NCBI GenBank assembly: GCA_036555105.1
Contig: DATBMA010000111.1
Span: 1 to 20,966, forward strand
Length of the DNA stretch: 20,966 nt
Direction of reading: 5' to 3'
Source: DATBMA01 sp036555105
GTDB taxonomy: Bacteria > Actinomycetota > Acidimicrobiia > Spongiisociales > ZC4RG35
Shown: positions 1 to 7,968 of the stretch, piece after piece
Numbering within the stretch: the first letter of the stretch is position 1
How the letters are laid out: each line of letters begins with the position of its first letter
The notes under the pieces: model-generated
Told to the model about the DNA's origin: nothing
Seen by the model: only the letters and a program-made list of their open reading frames with translations
Databases searched by the model: none
Translations under genes and position numbers: made by a program

Positions 1-246
1 CCAGATGCCGCCGTCCTTCTGGAAGTGTGGAGTTGAGGTCGGGTGCCAGTCCTGGGTGTAGACCACAGTCGCCCCGGCCGCCAGCGCCCTGACGATCTCG
101 GCGTTGACCCCCGTCACGACTTCCTCACCCCCTCGCACGTACAGGCTGCCCTTGGGATCGGCGAAGTCGTTTTGCACGTCGGTGACGATGAGGGAGGTGG
201 CGGAGTCGTAGTCCACCTTCGGGAGACTATCGGCGCGCCGCTCCAT
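1..246 (-). CDS. pncA: Nicotinamidase/isochorismatase-family hydrolase, N-terminal part (cut by left edge)
   Basis: Only the first 82 codons are in the window; the C-terminal half lies beyond the left edge. The family hydrolyses nicotinamide to nicotinate and ammonia in the cytoplasm for NAD salvage. Visible signs are the strand-1 motif VTDVQNDF with the candidate catalytic Asp23, then DPKGSLYVRGGEE, and YTQDWHP with Asp66 and His68, which match the metal-binding Asp and His of PncA, followed by a nearby His73 and KDGGIW. The catalytic Lys and Cys would be outside the window, so activity cannot be judged. ATG at 246 is the first start after an in-frame stop, which is itself the stop of the upstream TSUP gene; the gap is 15 bp, so the two are probably co-transcribed. 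There is no strong Shine-Dalgarno sequence. A related isochorismatase-fold hydrolase is possible, but the motifs fit nicotinamidase best. Confidence 0.85.
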   Translation of the reverse strand, partial: MERRADSLPKVDYDSATSLIVTDVQNDFADPKGSLYVRGGEEVVTGVNAEIVRALAAGATVVYTQDWHPTSTPHFQKDGGIW

Positions 247-261
247 GCCAATAGGCAGGGT

Positions 262-1065
262 TCAGTCCTCGGCGACTGCCCCTTTGGGACCCCAGAGGAT
301 CCGCCGGAAGGAACGTGCCGCCATGAAGAGAAGGAAGAGGCCGAACCACCGGGCCAGCTGATCGTTGGCGATGGCCAGGGCAGCCAGGGCTCCGAGCGGG
401 GCGGCCACTGCCCCTGCAATCCCTATCACGACGGCCGGCCGCAGCTTGACCAGCCCGTTCTTCAGATTGACCCTCGTCCCTGCCAGCGACGTGACCAGGA
501 TGGCCAACAGGGAAGTGCCCTGGGCGGTGTGCTGGGAGGTGCCGAGCAGGATCACCATGGCCGGGACCATGATCACTCCGCCACCGATCCCGGCCAGGCC
601 CGACGAGAAGCCGGCGGCAAATCCGATCAGGGCTCCGATCACCCATGTCACCCAACTTGCCCGGTTGTCGCCGACCGGGACCGGGGCTCCCCCGATCACC
701 ATCCTCAGCCCGGCCGCCGTCAGCAAGACGGTGAACGCAAGCTGGAGAGTGCGAACCGACGCCTGCTTCATCAGCCTGGCTCCGAGAGTCGAGCCGAGCA
801 CTCCCCCAACCCCGAGGGAGACCGCCAGGGGAAGGTCGACCTCACCCGACACTGCGAAGGTCACCGCCCCGGCCAGGGCGATGAAGAAGATCGCGGCCAG
901 CGAGGTGGCATGGGCGGTGTGTTGGTCGTAGCGCAGCACCGCCACCATCAGCGGGACCAGCACGATCCCGCCTCCGACCCCCAACAGCCCTGACAGGAAG
1001 CCCGCCAACAACCCGATCGCGATCATCGCCGGCAGGCCGGCTCCTCTGGGCTCCTCCGAGGTCAC
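262..1065 (-). CDS. TSUP-family (TauE/SafE-like) membrane transporter
   Basis: This 267-residue polytopic membrane protein belongs to the sulfite exporter TauE/SafE family, which moves small sulfur-containing or organic anions across the cytoplasmic membrane. The family's internal duplication is clear: LSGLLGVGGGIVLVP at about 24-38 is repeated as SSGLAGIGGGVIMVP at about 154-168, and QHTAHATSL (48-56) as QHTAQGTSL (178-186), giving two halves offset by 130 residues. Length is normal for the family. The start is GTG at 1065, overlapping the stop of the upstream ATPase gene by 4 bp (GTGA), which implies translational coupling; an in-frame ATG at residue 14 is an alternative. It is the fifth gene of the peptide ABC operon. 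The substrate cannot be read from the sequence. Confidence 0.85.
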   Translation of the reverse strand: MTSEEPRGAGLPAMIAIGLLAGFLSGLLGVGGGIVLVPLMVAVLRYDQHTAHATSLAAIFFIALAGAVTFAVSGEVDLPLAVSLGVGGVLGSTLGARLMKQASVRTLQLAFTVLLTAAGLRMVIGGAPVPVGDNRASWVTWVIGALIGFAAGFSSGLAGIGGGVIMVPAMVILLGTSQHTAQGTSLLAILVTSLAGTRVNLKNGLVKLRPAVVIGIAGAVAAPLGALAALAIANDQLARWFGLFLLFMAARSFRRILWGPKGAVAED

Positions 1066-2081
1066 GCCGAGGCGGGCTCGGCGGCCCTGCCTACGAGCAA
1101 GCAGGCAGCCTCGGCTCCACCGGAAGTGGGCATCAGCATGGGGTCGATCGTCGGGCAGAGCTCGAAGGCCATCGGACAGCGCGGGTGGAACCGGCAGCCA
1201 GTGGGGATGTTGGCCGGGTCGGGTGCCTCGCCTTGCAGGATCGTGCGCTTGCGGCCGTGCTCAGGGTGGGGTACCGGCACCACTGAAAGCAAGGCCTTCG
1301 TGTATGGATGCTGCGGGTCGCGCAGAACTTGCATCGTCGGTCCGATCTCGACGATGCGCCCGAGATACATCACCGCGATGCGATCGGCGTACGCCGCTAC
1401 CGTCGACATGTCGTGGGTGATCATCAGGATGCCGATGTTGCGCTCGGTAGCCAGCGACGACAGCAGGTTGAGGATCTCGGCTCGAATCGACACGTCCAGC
1501 ATCGAGACCGGCTCGTCCGCCACAAGCACGGCCGGCTCCAGCACGAGGGCGGAGGCGATCACCACCCTTTGGCGCTGCCCACCCGAGAGCTCATGGGGGT
1601 GACGCGGGGCGAACATCTCGGGTGGCCTGAGCCCGGCCCGGCTGAGGGCGGCTGCGATCAGCTCCTGCCTCTCCTGCTTGGTTCCCGCCAGCCCATGCAC
1701 GTCGAGTGGCTCACCCACTATCGCTTCCACGGTCATGCGAGGGTTCAGCGACTCGTACGGGTCCTGGAAGATCATCTGCAGATGCCTTCTCATCTGGCGG
1801 ACACCTGAACCGCTGCGGGAGGCGATGTCGATGCCGGCGACATTGATCATGCCTTCACTCGGAGTGAGTACTCCGATCACCAGGTTGGCCAGCGTGGTCT
1901 TGCCGCACCCCGACTCGCCAACGATGGCCAGCACCTCGCCTGCCGCGAGGGTGAGATCGACTCCGTCGACCGCCCTGACAAACTCCGTCGGCTTCCGACT
2001 GATCGATGACCAGATGGAACGGGGGCGGGGGAAGTAGCGCGACACCCGGCGGAGCTCGACGACCGGCCCGGGATCAGACAC
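1062..2081 (-). CDS. dppF: Oligopeptide/dipeptide ABC transporter ATP-binding protein (DppF/OppF type)
   Basis: One of the two cytoplasmic ATPases that power the importer. All ABC signatures are present in its 339 residues: Walker A GESGCGKTT (55-63), Q-loop around IFQDP (104-108), signature LSGGQRQR (165-172), Walker B VLVADEP (185-191) and switch His223. The C-terminal oligopeptide/dipeptide extension has four cysteines, Cys296, Cys302, Cys309 and Cys327, in the GCRFHPRCP context typical of Opp/Dpp ATPases; the same arrangement holds an iron-sulfur cluster in characterised Dpp ATPases. The start is GTG at 2081, overlapping the upstream fused permease-ATPase gene by 8 bp, and the stop overlaps the next gene by 4 bp. 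The substrate (peptide, nickel or another small solute) is inferred from family only. Confidence 0.92.
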   Translation of the reverse strand: MSDPGPVVELRRVSRYFPRPRSIWSSISRKPTEFVRAVDGVDLTLAAGEVLAIVGESGCGKTTLANLVIGVLTPSEGMINVAGIDIASRSGSGVRQMRRHLQMIFQDPYESLNPRMTVEAIVGEPLDVHGLAGTKQERQELIAAALSRAGLRPPEMFAPRHPHELSGGQRQRVVIASALVLEPAVLVADEPVSMLDVSIRAEILNLLSSLATERNIGILMITHDMSTVAAYADRIAVMYLGRIVEIGPTMQVLRDPQHPYTKALLSVVPVPHPEHGRKRTILQGEAPDPANIPTGCRFHPRCPMAFELCPTIDPMLMPTSGGAEAACLLVGRAAEPASA

Positions 2082-3960
2082 CGGCCGCTACCTCGACAGA
2101 CTCGAGGAGGTAGCAGGCTGCCTCCCGCCGCGACCCAAGCTGAACGAGCTCTGGGCGATGCTCGTTGCAGCGCTCAAAGGCGAACGGGCAACGAGGAGCG
2201 AAGCGACAGCCGGGAGGGAGCTGATCGAGCCGGGGCGGGGCACCAGGGATCGAGACCAGCTCGCGCTCGGGGTCGTCCAGGTCGGGAAAGGCCTTGAGCA
2301 GGAGCTGGGTGTATGGATGCCGGGGGTCGTGGAAGACCTCCGCCACGGTCCCCTGCTCCACAACCACTCCCCCGTACATGACCACGACCCGGTCGCAACT
2401 CTCGGCTACCAGCCCCAAGTCGTGGGTGATCAAAACCAGCGCCGACCCGGTCTCCGACCTGATTCGGCGCAGGAGCTCGATCACCTGTGCCTGAATCATC
2501 ACGTCGAGTGCCGTGGTGGGCTCGTCTGCCACCACCAGGATGGGATCAGCGGCAAGGGCGAGGGCGATCATGGCCCGCTGGCGCATTCCTCCCGAGAACT
2601 GGTGGGGGTAGTCGCCGGCCCGCTCAGCCGGGATGCCGACGACGTCGAGTAGCTGCCCAGATCGTTGCTCAGCGGCCTCCCTGCTCATCTCCGGGGCGTG
2701 GGTGAGGATCGCCTCGCTCAGCTGCCAGCCGACCTTCTTCACCGGGTTGAGGGCGTTCATCGCCCCCTGGAAGACCACCGAAAACGAGTCCCAGCGAAGC
2801 GTGCGCAGCTCGCTGTCGGACAACCTGACAAGGTCCTCGCCGGCGTGCATGACGGTGCCGTGTGCAACCTTCGCCCCCGGCGCCAGCAGTCGCAGCGCTC
2901 CCAGCATTGCCGTCGTCTTTCCACATCCCGACTCCCCCACCAAGCCGACCGCCTCTCCCTCGAGGACGTCGAACGAGACATCCTCAACGGCTACCAGCGG
3001 CTCCGAGGTGCCTTCGTAAGTGACGGTCAGATCGCGGATGGAGAGCGCAGCATGCTCCGGAACCTCGACCGGGCCCTCCAACTTGGGAGGCAATGGCGGC
3101 GGCTTCTCGAGGTAATGGCGGGCGCTGCGAGGGTTGAGAGCGTCCTCCAGGGCGTTGCCGAGAAGGGTTGTCCCGAGCACCACCCACACGATTGCGAGGC
3201 CCGGCGGCAAGATCACCCACCATGCACCCGCCGAGACCGCCCCCCGATTGAAGGCAAAGTAGAGCATCTGGCCCCAAGACACCACTGTGGGGTCGCCCAG
3301 TCCGATGAACGCAAGGGTCGACTCGGAGAGGATGGCAAGGGAGACAACCAAAACCATGTTGGCCAGCATCAACGGCATCACCTGTGGAAAGACGTGCTTG
3401 AAGATGATGTATGGGTTGGACGCTCCGACTGCCTCCGCCCGTGACACGAACTTGCGGTTGCGGACCGACAACGTCTGGGCGCGCACCAGCCGAGCGGTGG
3501 TGGTCCAGCCCAGCAACCCGATGACGAGGATGATGTTGTTGAGGCTCGGACCCAAGATCGCGACGATCACAATCTGAAGCGCCAGGTCGGGAATGACCAG
3601 GAAGAAGTCGGTTAAGCGCATCAACCCGTTACCGAGCCTCCCCCCGTAGTACCCGGCAAAGAGCCCGACCATTCCACCCACCACTACCGAGATCAGAGCG
3701 CCGGCGAACCCGACGGTGAGCGACACCCTCGACCCGTAGACCAACTGGGAGAAGACGTCCTTGCCGGCGTCGTCTTGGCCGAGGATGTGCTCGGGCGAAG
3801 GGGGAGCGAATATGTCATCGATGCCGAGGTCCTCCGGGATGAAGGGTGGTGGATAGGTGGCGATTTGGGCGGCGAAGATGGCCACCAAGATGGCCACCGC
3901 CAGCATTGTCGCTCCGACGATGCCACGGGGATGGCGGGACATTGCCTTCCAGAAGGTCAT
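2074..3960 (-). CDS. Fused ABC permease (DppC-like) and ATP-binding protein (DppD-like)
   Basis: A single 628-residue frame joins two proteins that are normally separate. Residues 1-280 are a DppC/OppC permease: an N-terminal membrane segment (about 13-33), periplasmic loop with ILGQDDAGKDVFS, further membrane helices, and an EAA coupling loop (EAVGASNPY...HVFPQ, about 176-193). A proline-rich linker (about 284-300, KPPPLPPKLEGP) leads into a complete OppD-type ATPase: Walker A GESGCGKTT (342-350), signature FSGGMRQR (455-462), Walker B ILVVADEP (474-481), switch His513, and C-terminal Cys585, Cys591, Cys598 and Cys616. No stop or frameshift interrupts the junction. The ATG start overlaps the stop of the upstream permease gene (ATGA). 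Together with the B permease and the F ATPase it supplies a complete importer core. Such fusions occur in databases, mainly in actinobacteria, from memory. Confidence 0.93.
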   Translation of the reverse strand: MTFWKAMSRHPRGIVGATMLAVAILVAIFAAQIATYPPPFIPEDLGIDDIFAPPSPEHILGQDDAGKDVFSQLVYGSRVSLTVGFAGALISVVVGGMVGLFAGYYGGRLGNGLMRLTDFFLVIPDLALQIVIVAILGPSLNNIILVIGLLGWTTTARLVRAQTLSVRNRKFVSRAEAVGASNPYIIFKHVFPQVMPLMLANMVLVVSLAILSESTLAFIGLGDPTVVSWGQMLYFAFNRGAVSAGAWWVILPPGLAIVWVVLGTTLLGNALEDALNPRSARHYLEKPPPLPPKLEGPVEVPEHAALSIRDLTVTYEGTSEPLVAVEDVSFDVLEGEAVGLVGESGCGKTTAMLGALRLLAPGAKVAHGTVMHAGEDLVRLSDSELRTLRWDSFSVVFQGAMNALNPVKKVGWQLSEAILTHAPEMSREAAEQRSGQLLDVVGIPAERAGDYPHQFSGGMRQRAMIALALAADPILVVADEPTTALDVMIQAQVIELLRRIRSETGSALVLITHDLGLVAESCDRVVVMYGGVVVEQGTVAEVFHDPRHPYTQLLLKAFPDLDDPERELVSIPGAPPRLDQLPPGCRFAPRCPFAFERCNEHRPELVQLGSRREAACYLLESVEVAAGV

Positions 3961-4961
3961 ACCTCGGTCACCCTCGGATCGAGCCGCAGGTACACCAGCT
4001 CGGCGATGAGGTTGGCGATGATGACCGCCACCGCCAGCAGCAGGAAGGCCCCCTGCAGCACCGGGTAGTCGCGTTTGGTCACGGCGTCGACCGTGAGCTT
4101 CCCCAACCCCGGCCAGGAGTAGACCGTTTCGACCTGGATTGCACCAGCCACGGTGAATCCGAGGTTCAGGGCGATGAGGGTGACGATCGGCAGCATGGCG
4201 TTGCGAAAGGCATGCTTACGGACGATCTGGCGATTGGTCAGGCCTTTGGCCTTGGCGGTGAGCACGTAGTCCTCGGAGAAGACCTCGACCACAGAGCTGC
4301 GCATGATCAGCGTGTATTCACCCAACAAGACCAGTGCCAGAGTGGTCGTGGGAAGGATCATGTGGCTGAGGAGGTCACTGGCGGCCGCCCAGACGCTGTC
4401 GTAATCCGTCCCTACCGTGACCATTCCGGCCGTCGGCAAACCCAGGTTGCGGCTCCCGAAGAAAAGCAGGACGATCCCGAGGAAAAAGGTCGGGAGGGAC
4501 CAAGTGAACAGGGCGAAGCTCAAGGACCCGGTGTCGAGCAGGGTCCCTCGTCGCCAGGCCGCGATCAAGCCCAGCCCCACGCCCAGCACGATCGAGATGA
4601 TCTGGGCCGGCATCACCAGCCACAGGGTGTTGACCAGGGCCGTGCCAAGTAGCTCATTGACCGTGGTGTTCTTCTGCTGGAAGGACAGCCCCAAGTCCCC
4701 CTGGGCCAGCGCCCCCAGGTATAGAAAGTACTGGCTGTCGTACCAGGGCCCGGGATCGGTATTGATGAAGATCGGCTTGTTCAGGCCGAATTGCTCTTGA
4801 AGATGCTCGACCGCTTCTGGGGAAAGACGGGGATCCTTGACCCCGGCCTTGGCCGGATCTCCTGGCAGCACCCTGAAGAGAACAAAGTTGAAGGTGATGA
4901 CGAAGAAAACTGTCATCACCGCCCACCCAACTTTGCGCAGGACAAGGCGACCGCGGCTCAA
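3957..4961 (-). CDS. dppB: Dipeptide/oligopeptide ABC transporter permease (DppB/OppB type)
   Basis: This 334-residue membrane protein would form the translocation pore with the permease half of the downstream fusion. The N-terminus has the family pattern: a first membrane helix (about 11-30) ending in FRVLPGDPA, then an extracytoplasmic region with EQFGLNKPI, and about five further helices. The cytoplasmic EAA coupling loop is TAKAKGLTNRQIVRKHAFRN (235-254), followed by AMLP, and the late motif ETVYSWPGLGKL (278-289) is typical of DppB. The start is TTG at 4961; an in-frame TAG lies immediately upstream, so no longer frame exists, and a GAGG about 6 bases before it can serve as ribosome binding site. 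It lies 49 bp after the solute-binding protein gene and overlaps the next gene by 4 bp. Confidence 0.93.
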   Translation of the reverse strand: MSRGRLVLRKVGWAVMTVFFVITFNFVLFRVLPGDPAKAGVKDPRLSPEAVEHLQEQFGLNKPIFINTDPGPWYDSQYFLYLGALAQGDLGLSFQQKNTTVNELLGTALVNTLWLVMPAQIISIVLGVGLGLIAAWRRGTLLDTGSLSFALFTWSLPTFFLGIVLLFFGSRNLGLPTAGMVTVGTDYDSVWAAASDLLSHMILPTTTLALVLLGEYTLIMRSSVVEVFSEDYVLTAKAKGLTNRQIVRKHAFRNAMLPIVTLIALNLGFTVAGAIQVETVYSWPGLGKLTVDAVTKRDYPVLQGAFLLLAVAVIIANLIAELVYLRLDPRVTEV

Positions 4962-5010
4962 CTATTGCCTCGCGGTTGCAGGTCCATCACTGTTCCTGGC
5001 CGTGCCTCCC

Positions 5011-6789
5011 TCAGCCCGCTGGCCTGATGACGGTCATCGATGACGGGTCGTAGAGCGAGACGATCGGGAAGGTGTCCTGCCACCCGGTGAAGGTGTCGCT
5101 CCGATAGGCCATCACGCTCGGGTAGTACCAGGGGATGATGTAGAGGGCCTCCTCCAGAGTCATTCGCTGCATATCGTGAACCATCTGCACTCTGGCTTCA
5201 TGATCCTGTTCGACGGTCTGTTGGTCGTACAGGGCGTCGTACTCGGGGTTGCAATAGCCGGTCTCGTTGAAGCCCGTCTCGATTTCGCTGCAGAGGATGA
5301 CGCTGAGAAGGCCCTCTGGGTCGGTGTCGGAGCTCCACGACCACAGGATCACGTCGTAGTCGAATCCAGGGCAGCAAATTGCTGTGAGGGCCTCGGCGTC
5401 GAGAGCCGATATTTCCACTTTCACACCGATCTGGCCCCACCAGCTCTGCAGCTGCTCTGACACACGGGGGTGCTCGACGTTGTCGGTCGGGTAGCTCATC
5501 CGGAACGTTAGGTCACCAGTTGGCCCGCAGTCCTCGGTCGGGCACTCCCTGATCCCGTCACCGTCGGTATCGACGTAGCCGGCATCCTCCAGCATCTGGT
5601 TCGCATTCTCGATGCTGAATTGGTAGTCCTCGGCTTCGAGCTCGCTTGCGTACCAGTCGCCCAACGCCTTGGGCACCACGCCGAGGCCCTTCTCACCCAG
5701 GCCGAGCAGGGCAACGTCGATCAGAGCCTGCTTGTCGGTGGCGGTGGCGAGTGCCTGACGGACCCTCACGTCGCGCAGGGCCGGGTGGCCTGAGCAGGCG
5801 CTGCCGGCCGGGCAGTTGGCCGGGTCAACGACGTTGAAATAGATATCCGCAAATCGTCCACCGAAGTTGGAACCGCTGGCAACGACGACGTTCGCCGTGT
5901 TGCGCAACGTGGGGATGGCGGTGAAGGGGAACTCGCTGATCATGTCGACGTCCCCGTTGATTAGGCCCTGGACCAAGGCGTCCTGGTTGTCGTAGGTCTG
6001 GAATATCGCCTCGTCCACGTGCGGAGCCCCGGCGTAGTAGTCCTCGTTGGCCGCCAACCGGACGAACTGATCCTGTTGATTCTCGACCAGCTTGAACGGC
6101 CCCGAGCCGATCATCTCGGCGTTGTCGAACCGCGTCGGGTCGCCGACTGCCTCCCAGATGTGCTTGGGGACGACGTACATAGGGGGCATGCGGTACTCGA
6201 AGGCGGCCAGCGGCTCGTCGGTGGTCAGCACGACCGTGGTGGCGTCGGGCGCCTCGACCGATGTGAAGACGTCGACGTAGCTGCCCAAGTAGATCCACGG
6301 ATAGCCACAGCGCCCGCTGATCGTGTCACCGGTGTCGGGGTCGATCCTGGTGGTGGTCGTCTCCGGACATAGAAAGCTCGGGTCTCTCCACATGCTGATT
6401 GAGAAGGCGACGTCCTCAGCGGTCAACGGCGTCCCGTCGTGGAAGGTGGCGTCGTCACGGATGGTCAACGTCCAGGTGAGGCCATCCTCGCTGGGGGTCC
6501 ATGCAGTAGCCAGCTCGGGGACGAAGTTGCCGTTGAGGTCGATATTCAGGACGCTGTCGTAAACGAGGTCGTAGAAGATGTAGTCCTCGACCAGCACGCC
6601 CAGACCGGGGTTTAGGGTTTTTGGCGAGCCTCCGTAGCCGATGCGAACGGTGCCTCCGGTGGCGTTTCCTTCAGTGGTCGTTGCCCCCCCACTGGTCCCC
6701 GGCCCTCCCGTTGTGGCCGTGGACCCTCCACACGCGGCGACGGCGATGGCGATGGTCGCCACCGCTGCCAGGCGGAGTTTCAACCTCAT
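5011..6789 (-). CDS. Solute-binding lipoprotein of peptide/nickel ABC transporter (SBP family 5)
   Basis: The extracytoplasmic receptor of the importer, about 592 residues. The N-terminus is a lipoprotein signal peptide: MRLKLRL, a hydrophobic stretch, and the lipobox VAAC with Cys20 as lipid anchor, followed by a Gly/Thr/Ser-rich linker. Family-5 features follow: WTLTIRDDATFHDGTPLTAED, the domain around VPKHIWE, GSGPFKL, and a DTDGDG motif (407-412) resembling a calcium loop often seen in these proteins. The frame extends upstream to 6903, but ATG 6789 is preferred because it opens the signal peptide and has a strong ribosome binding site (GGGAGGA, 6 bases before it). It is the first gene of the ABC operon. 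Members bind peptides, nickel, sugars or opines, so the ligand is unknown. Confidence 0.94.
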   Translation of the reverse strand: MRLKLRLAAVATIAIAVAACGGSTATTGGPGTSGGATTTEGNATGGTVRIGYGGSPKTLNPGLGVLVEDYIFYDLVYDSVLNIDLNGNFVPELATAWTPSEDGLTWTLTIRDDATFHDGTPLTAEDVAFSISMWRDPSFLCPETTTTRIDPDTGDTISGRCGYPWIYLGSYVDVFTSVEAPDATTVVLTTDEPLAAFEYRMPPMYVVPKHIWEAVGDPTRFDNAEMIGSGPFKLVENQQDQFVRLAANEDYYAGAPHVDEAIFQTYDNQDALVQGLINGDVDMISEFPFTAIPTLRNTANVVVASGSNFGGRFADIYFNVVDPANCPAGSACSGHPALRDVRVRQALATATDKQALIDVALLGLGEKGLGVVPKALGDWYASELEAEDYQFSIENANQMLEDAGYVDTDGDGIRECPTEDCGPTGDLTFRMSYPTDNVEHPRVSEQLQSWWGQIGVKVEISALDAEALTAICCPGFDYDVILWSWSSDTDPEGLLSVILCSEIETGFNETGYCNPEYDALYDQQTVEQDHEARVQMVHDMQRMTLEEALYIIPWYYPSVMAYRSDTFTGWQDTFPIVSLYDPSSMTVIRPAG

Positions 6790-6795
6790 AGCCAG

Positions 6796-6802
6796 TCCTC
6801 CC
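6796..6802 (-). promoter_or_regulatory. Ribosome binding site of the solute-binding protein gene
   Basis: GGGAGGA on the minus strand sits 6 nt before ATG 6789. It is the strongest Shine-Dalgarno match in the window and decides the start in favour of the residue that opens the lipoprotein signal peptide rather than the longer frame beginning at 6903. It suggests high translation of the receptor compared with the weakly served permease genes downstream. Confidence 0.85.
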
Positions 6803-6853
6803 TTTGGTCGCCCCCACGATGGAGGCGCTCTGGAATCGAGTTTGGCCACTGGT

Positions 6854-6872
6854 GGGCCGTCGTGGACGGCCC
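6854..6872. repeat. Perfect 8-bp inverted repeat near the ABC operon transcription start
   Basis: GGGCCGTC and GACGGCCC form an exact inverted repeat separated by 3 bases. It begins 2 bp downstream of the proposed -10 hexamer (6875-6880, minus strand), so it would overlap the transcription start. It could be a repressor operator, a 5' leader hairpin, or a terminator of the upstream amidohydrolase gene, which ends 34 bp before it. The lack of a following T tract argues against an intrinsic terminator. The repeat itself is certain; the role is inferred. Confidence 0.6.
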
Positions 6873-6874
6873 CG

Positions 6875-6903
6875 ACCTTACCCAGCACGTCGGTATTCGT
6901 CAC
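6875..6903 (-). promoter_or_regulatory. Candidate promoter of the ABC importer operon
   Basis: On the minus strand a -35-like GTGACG (6898-6903, four of six matches to TTGACA) and a -10 TAAGGT (6875-6880, fits TANNNT) are spaced by exactly 17 bp. Transcription would start near 6868, giving a leader of about 78 nt before ATG 6789. This is the only gene-free stretch longer than 100 bp in the window. Confidence 0.5.
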
Positions 6904-6906
6904 TGG

Positions 6907-7968
6907 TTACCCAGCCGCCTCCTCCACTCCCGAAAGGAAGGCGGTCACCAGGCTCCCCAGGGTGGCCAGGTCGTATCCGCCCTCCTGGACGATTGCCATC
7001 GGAAGCCCGGCGGCTCCCACCAGGTTGCCGGCCTGCCGGTAGCCGCCCCGACTGACCATGAGTGGGCTCTCCGGGTCGTCGGCGGCGGCATCCACCCCGA
7101 GCGAGATCACCAGCGCCCCGCACCCGCTCGAGAACCCGACCAGCTCCTCGACGGCCTCGAGCCAGACCCGGTCGCCGGCTCCGGGTGCTATGGGAAGGTT
7201 GAGATTGGCGCCGCGTCCATCGGCTTCCCCTGCCTCGTCGGCGAAGCCCACGTAATGAGGGAACCACCCGAGGGCAGGGTCGACATGGACCGACCCGTAG
7301 CGGACATCCCCGCGCCGGTAGAAGATCTCCTGGGTGCCGTTGCCGTGATGGGCGTCGAGGTCGATGACGGTCACCGCTCCCAACCCGGCGGCGGCGAGCC
7401 TGGCAGCCGCAAGCGCGGCGTTGTTGAGATAGCACGAGCCGCCATAGAAGTTCGGGCCGGCATGGTGCCCGGGCGGGCGACAGGCGGCGTAGTAGCTCCG
7501 CTGGGTCTCGGCGGCCAACTCGGCGGCCGTGATGGCGGCAAAAGCGGCGGCGCGGGCCCCTTCCCAGGTGCCCGGGCCGATCAGCGTCATCGTGTCCATG
7601 CAATACATGCCGGCCAGGGCCCCGACCTTGGCGGCCCGGCGCGGAGGCCGGCCTGAGGTGAGGCCGGCCAGCGGGAAGGCGTATGGCACCACCCGGTTCT
7701 GCCCGGGCTCGTCCAGATAGCCGGAGGTCTCCCAGCGATTCCAGGCCGTGCGGAGGAAATCCACTAGATCGGGCTCGTGGACCTGATGGAGTACCTCCTC
7801 GGGGTAGGTATGGCTGGGCAGGAATTCAGTGCCGGCGGCCTCGAGGGAGGCGCGAATGGCGTCGACCCTGGCTGCCACCTCGGTTCCCTCGATGCGGACC
7901 CCTACCCAGATCTCGGCGGCCGGGTCATGGAGCCTGAATCCGTCTGACCACACACAGGGGATCGGCAT
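6907..7968 (-). CDS. Histone-deacetylase-family amidohydrolase (acetylpolyamine amidohydrolase type)
   Basis: A 353-residue zinc-dependent amide hydrolase. Family members remove acetyl groups from amines, in bacteria often acetylpolyamines or acetoin-related substrates. The catalytic set is complete: PPGHHAG with His168-His169 as the general base pair, DLDAHHGNG with zinc ligands Asp205 and His207, LGVDAAADDP with third ligand Asp293, and EGGY with Tyr332. These positions run 9-10 residues ahead of those in the Mycoplana ramosa acetylpolyamine amidohydrolase as I recall it, and the overall length is similar. The frame continues upstream to 8106, but ATG 7968 is chosen because MPIPCVWSDGFRLHDP matches the family N-terminus and because it overlaps the stop of the preceding gene by one base (TGATG). 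It is the last gene of a four-gene set. The substrate is not proven. Confidence 0.9.
   Translation of the reverse strand: MPIPCVWSDGFRLHDPAAEIWVGVRIEGTEVAARVDAIRASLEAAGTEFLPSHTYPEEVLHQVHEPDLVDFLRTAWNRWETSGYLDEPGQNRVVPYAFPLAGLTSGRPPRRAAKVGALAGMYCMDTMTLIGPGTWEGARAAAFAAITAAELAAETQRSYYAACRPPGHHAGPNFYGGSCYLNNAALAAARLAAAGLGAVTVIDLDAHHGNGTQEIFYRRGDVRYGSVHVDPALGWFPHYVGFADEAGEADGRGANLNLPIAPGAGDRVWLEAVEELVGFSSGCGALVISLGVDAAADDPESPLMVSRGGYRQAGNLVGAAGLPMAIVQEGGYDLATLGSLVTAFLSGVEEAAG

Noticed and set aside
43..993. Plus-strand ORF of 316 residues
   Set aside because: Antisense to the nicotinamidase and TSUP genes; Arg/Gly/Pro/His-rich composition without a recognisable domain, typical of a high-GC shadow frame.
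3846..4652. Plus-strand ORF of 268 residues
   Set aside because: Antisense to the permease genes, whose motifs are unambiguous; low-complexity Gln/Asp/Gly/Arg composition.
4962..5010. Gap between solute-binding protein and permease checked for a processing hairpin or terminator
   Set aside because: Only very short inverted repeats were found; nothing above chance.
6790..6903. Longer N-terminus for the solute-binding protein
   Set aside because: The extra 38 residues precede a perfect lipoprotein signal peptide, and ATG 6789 has the strong ribosome binding site.
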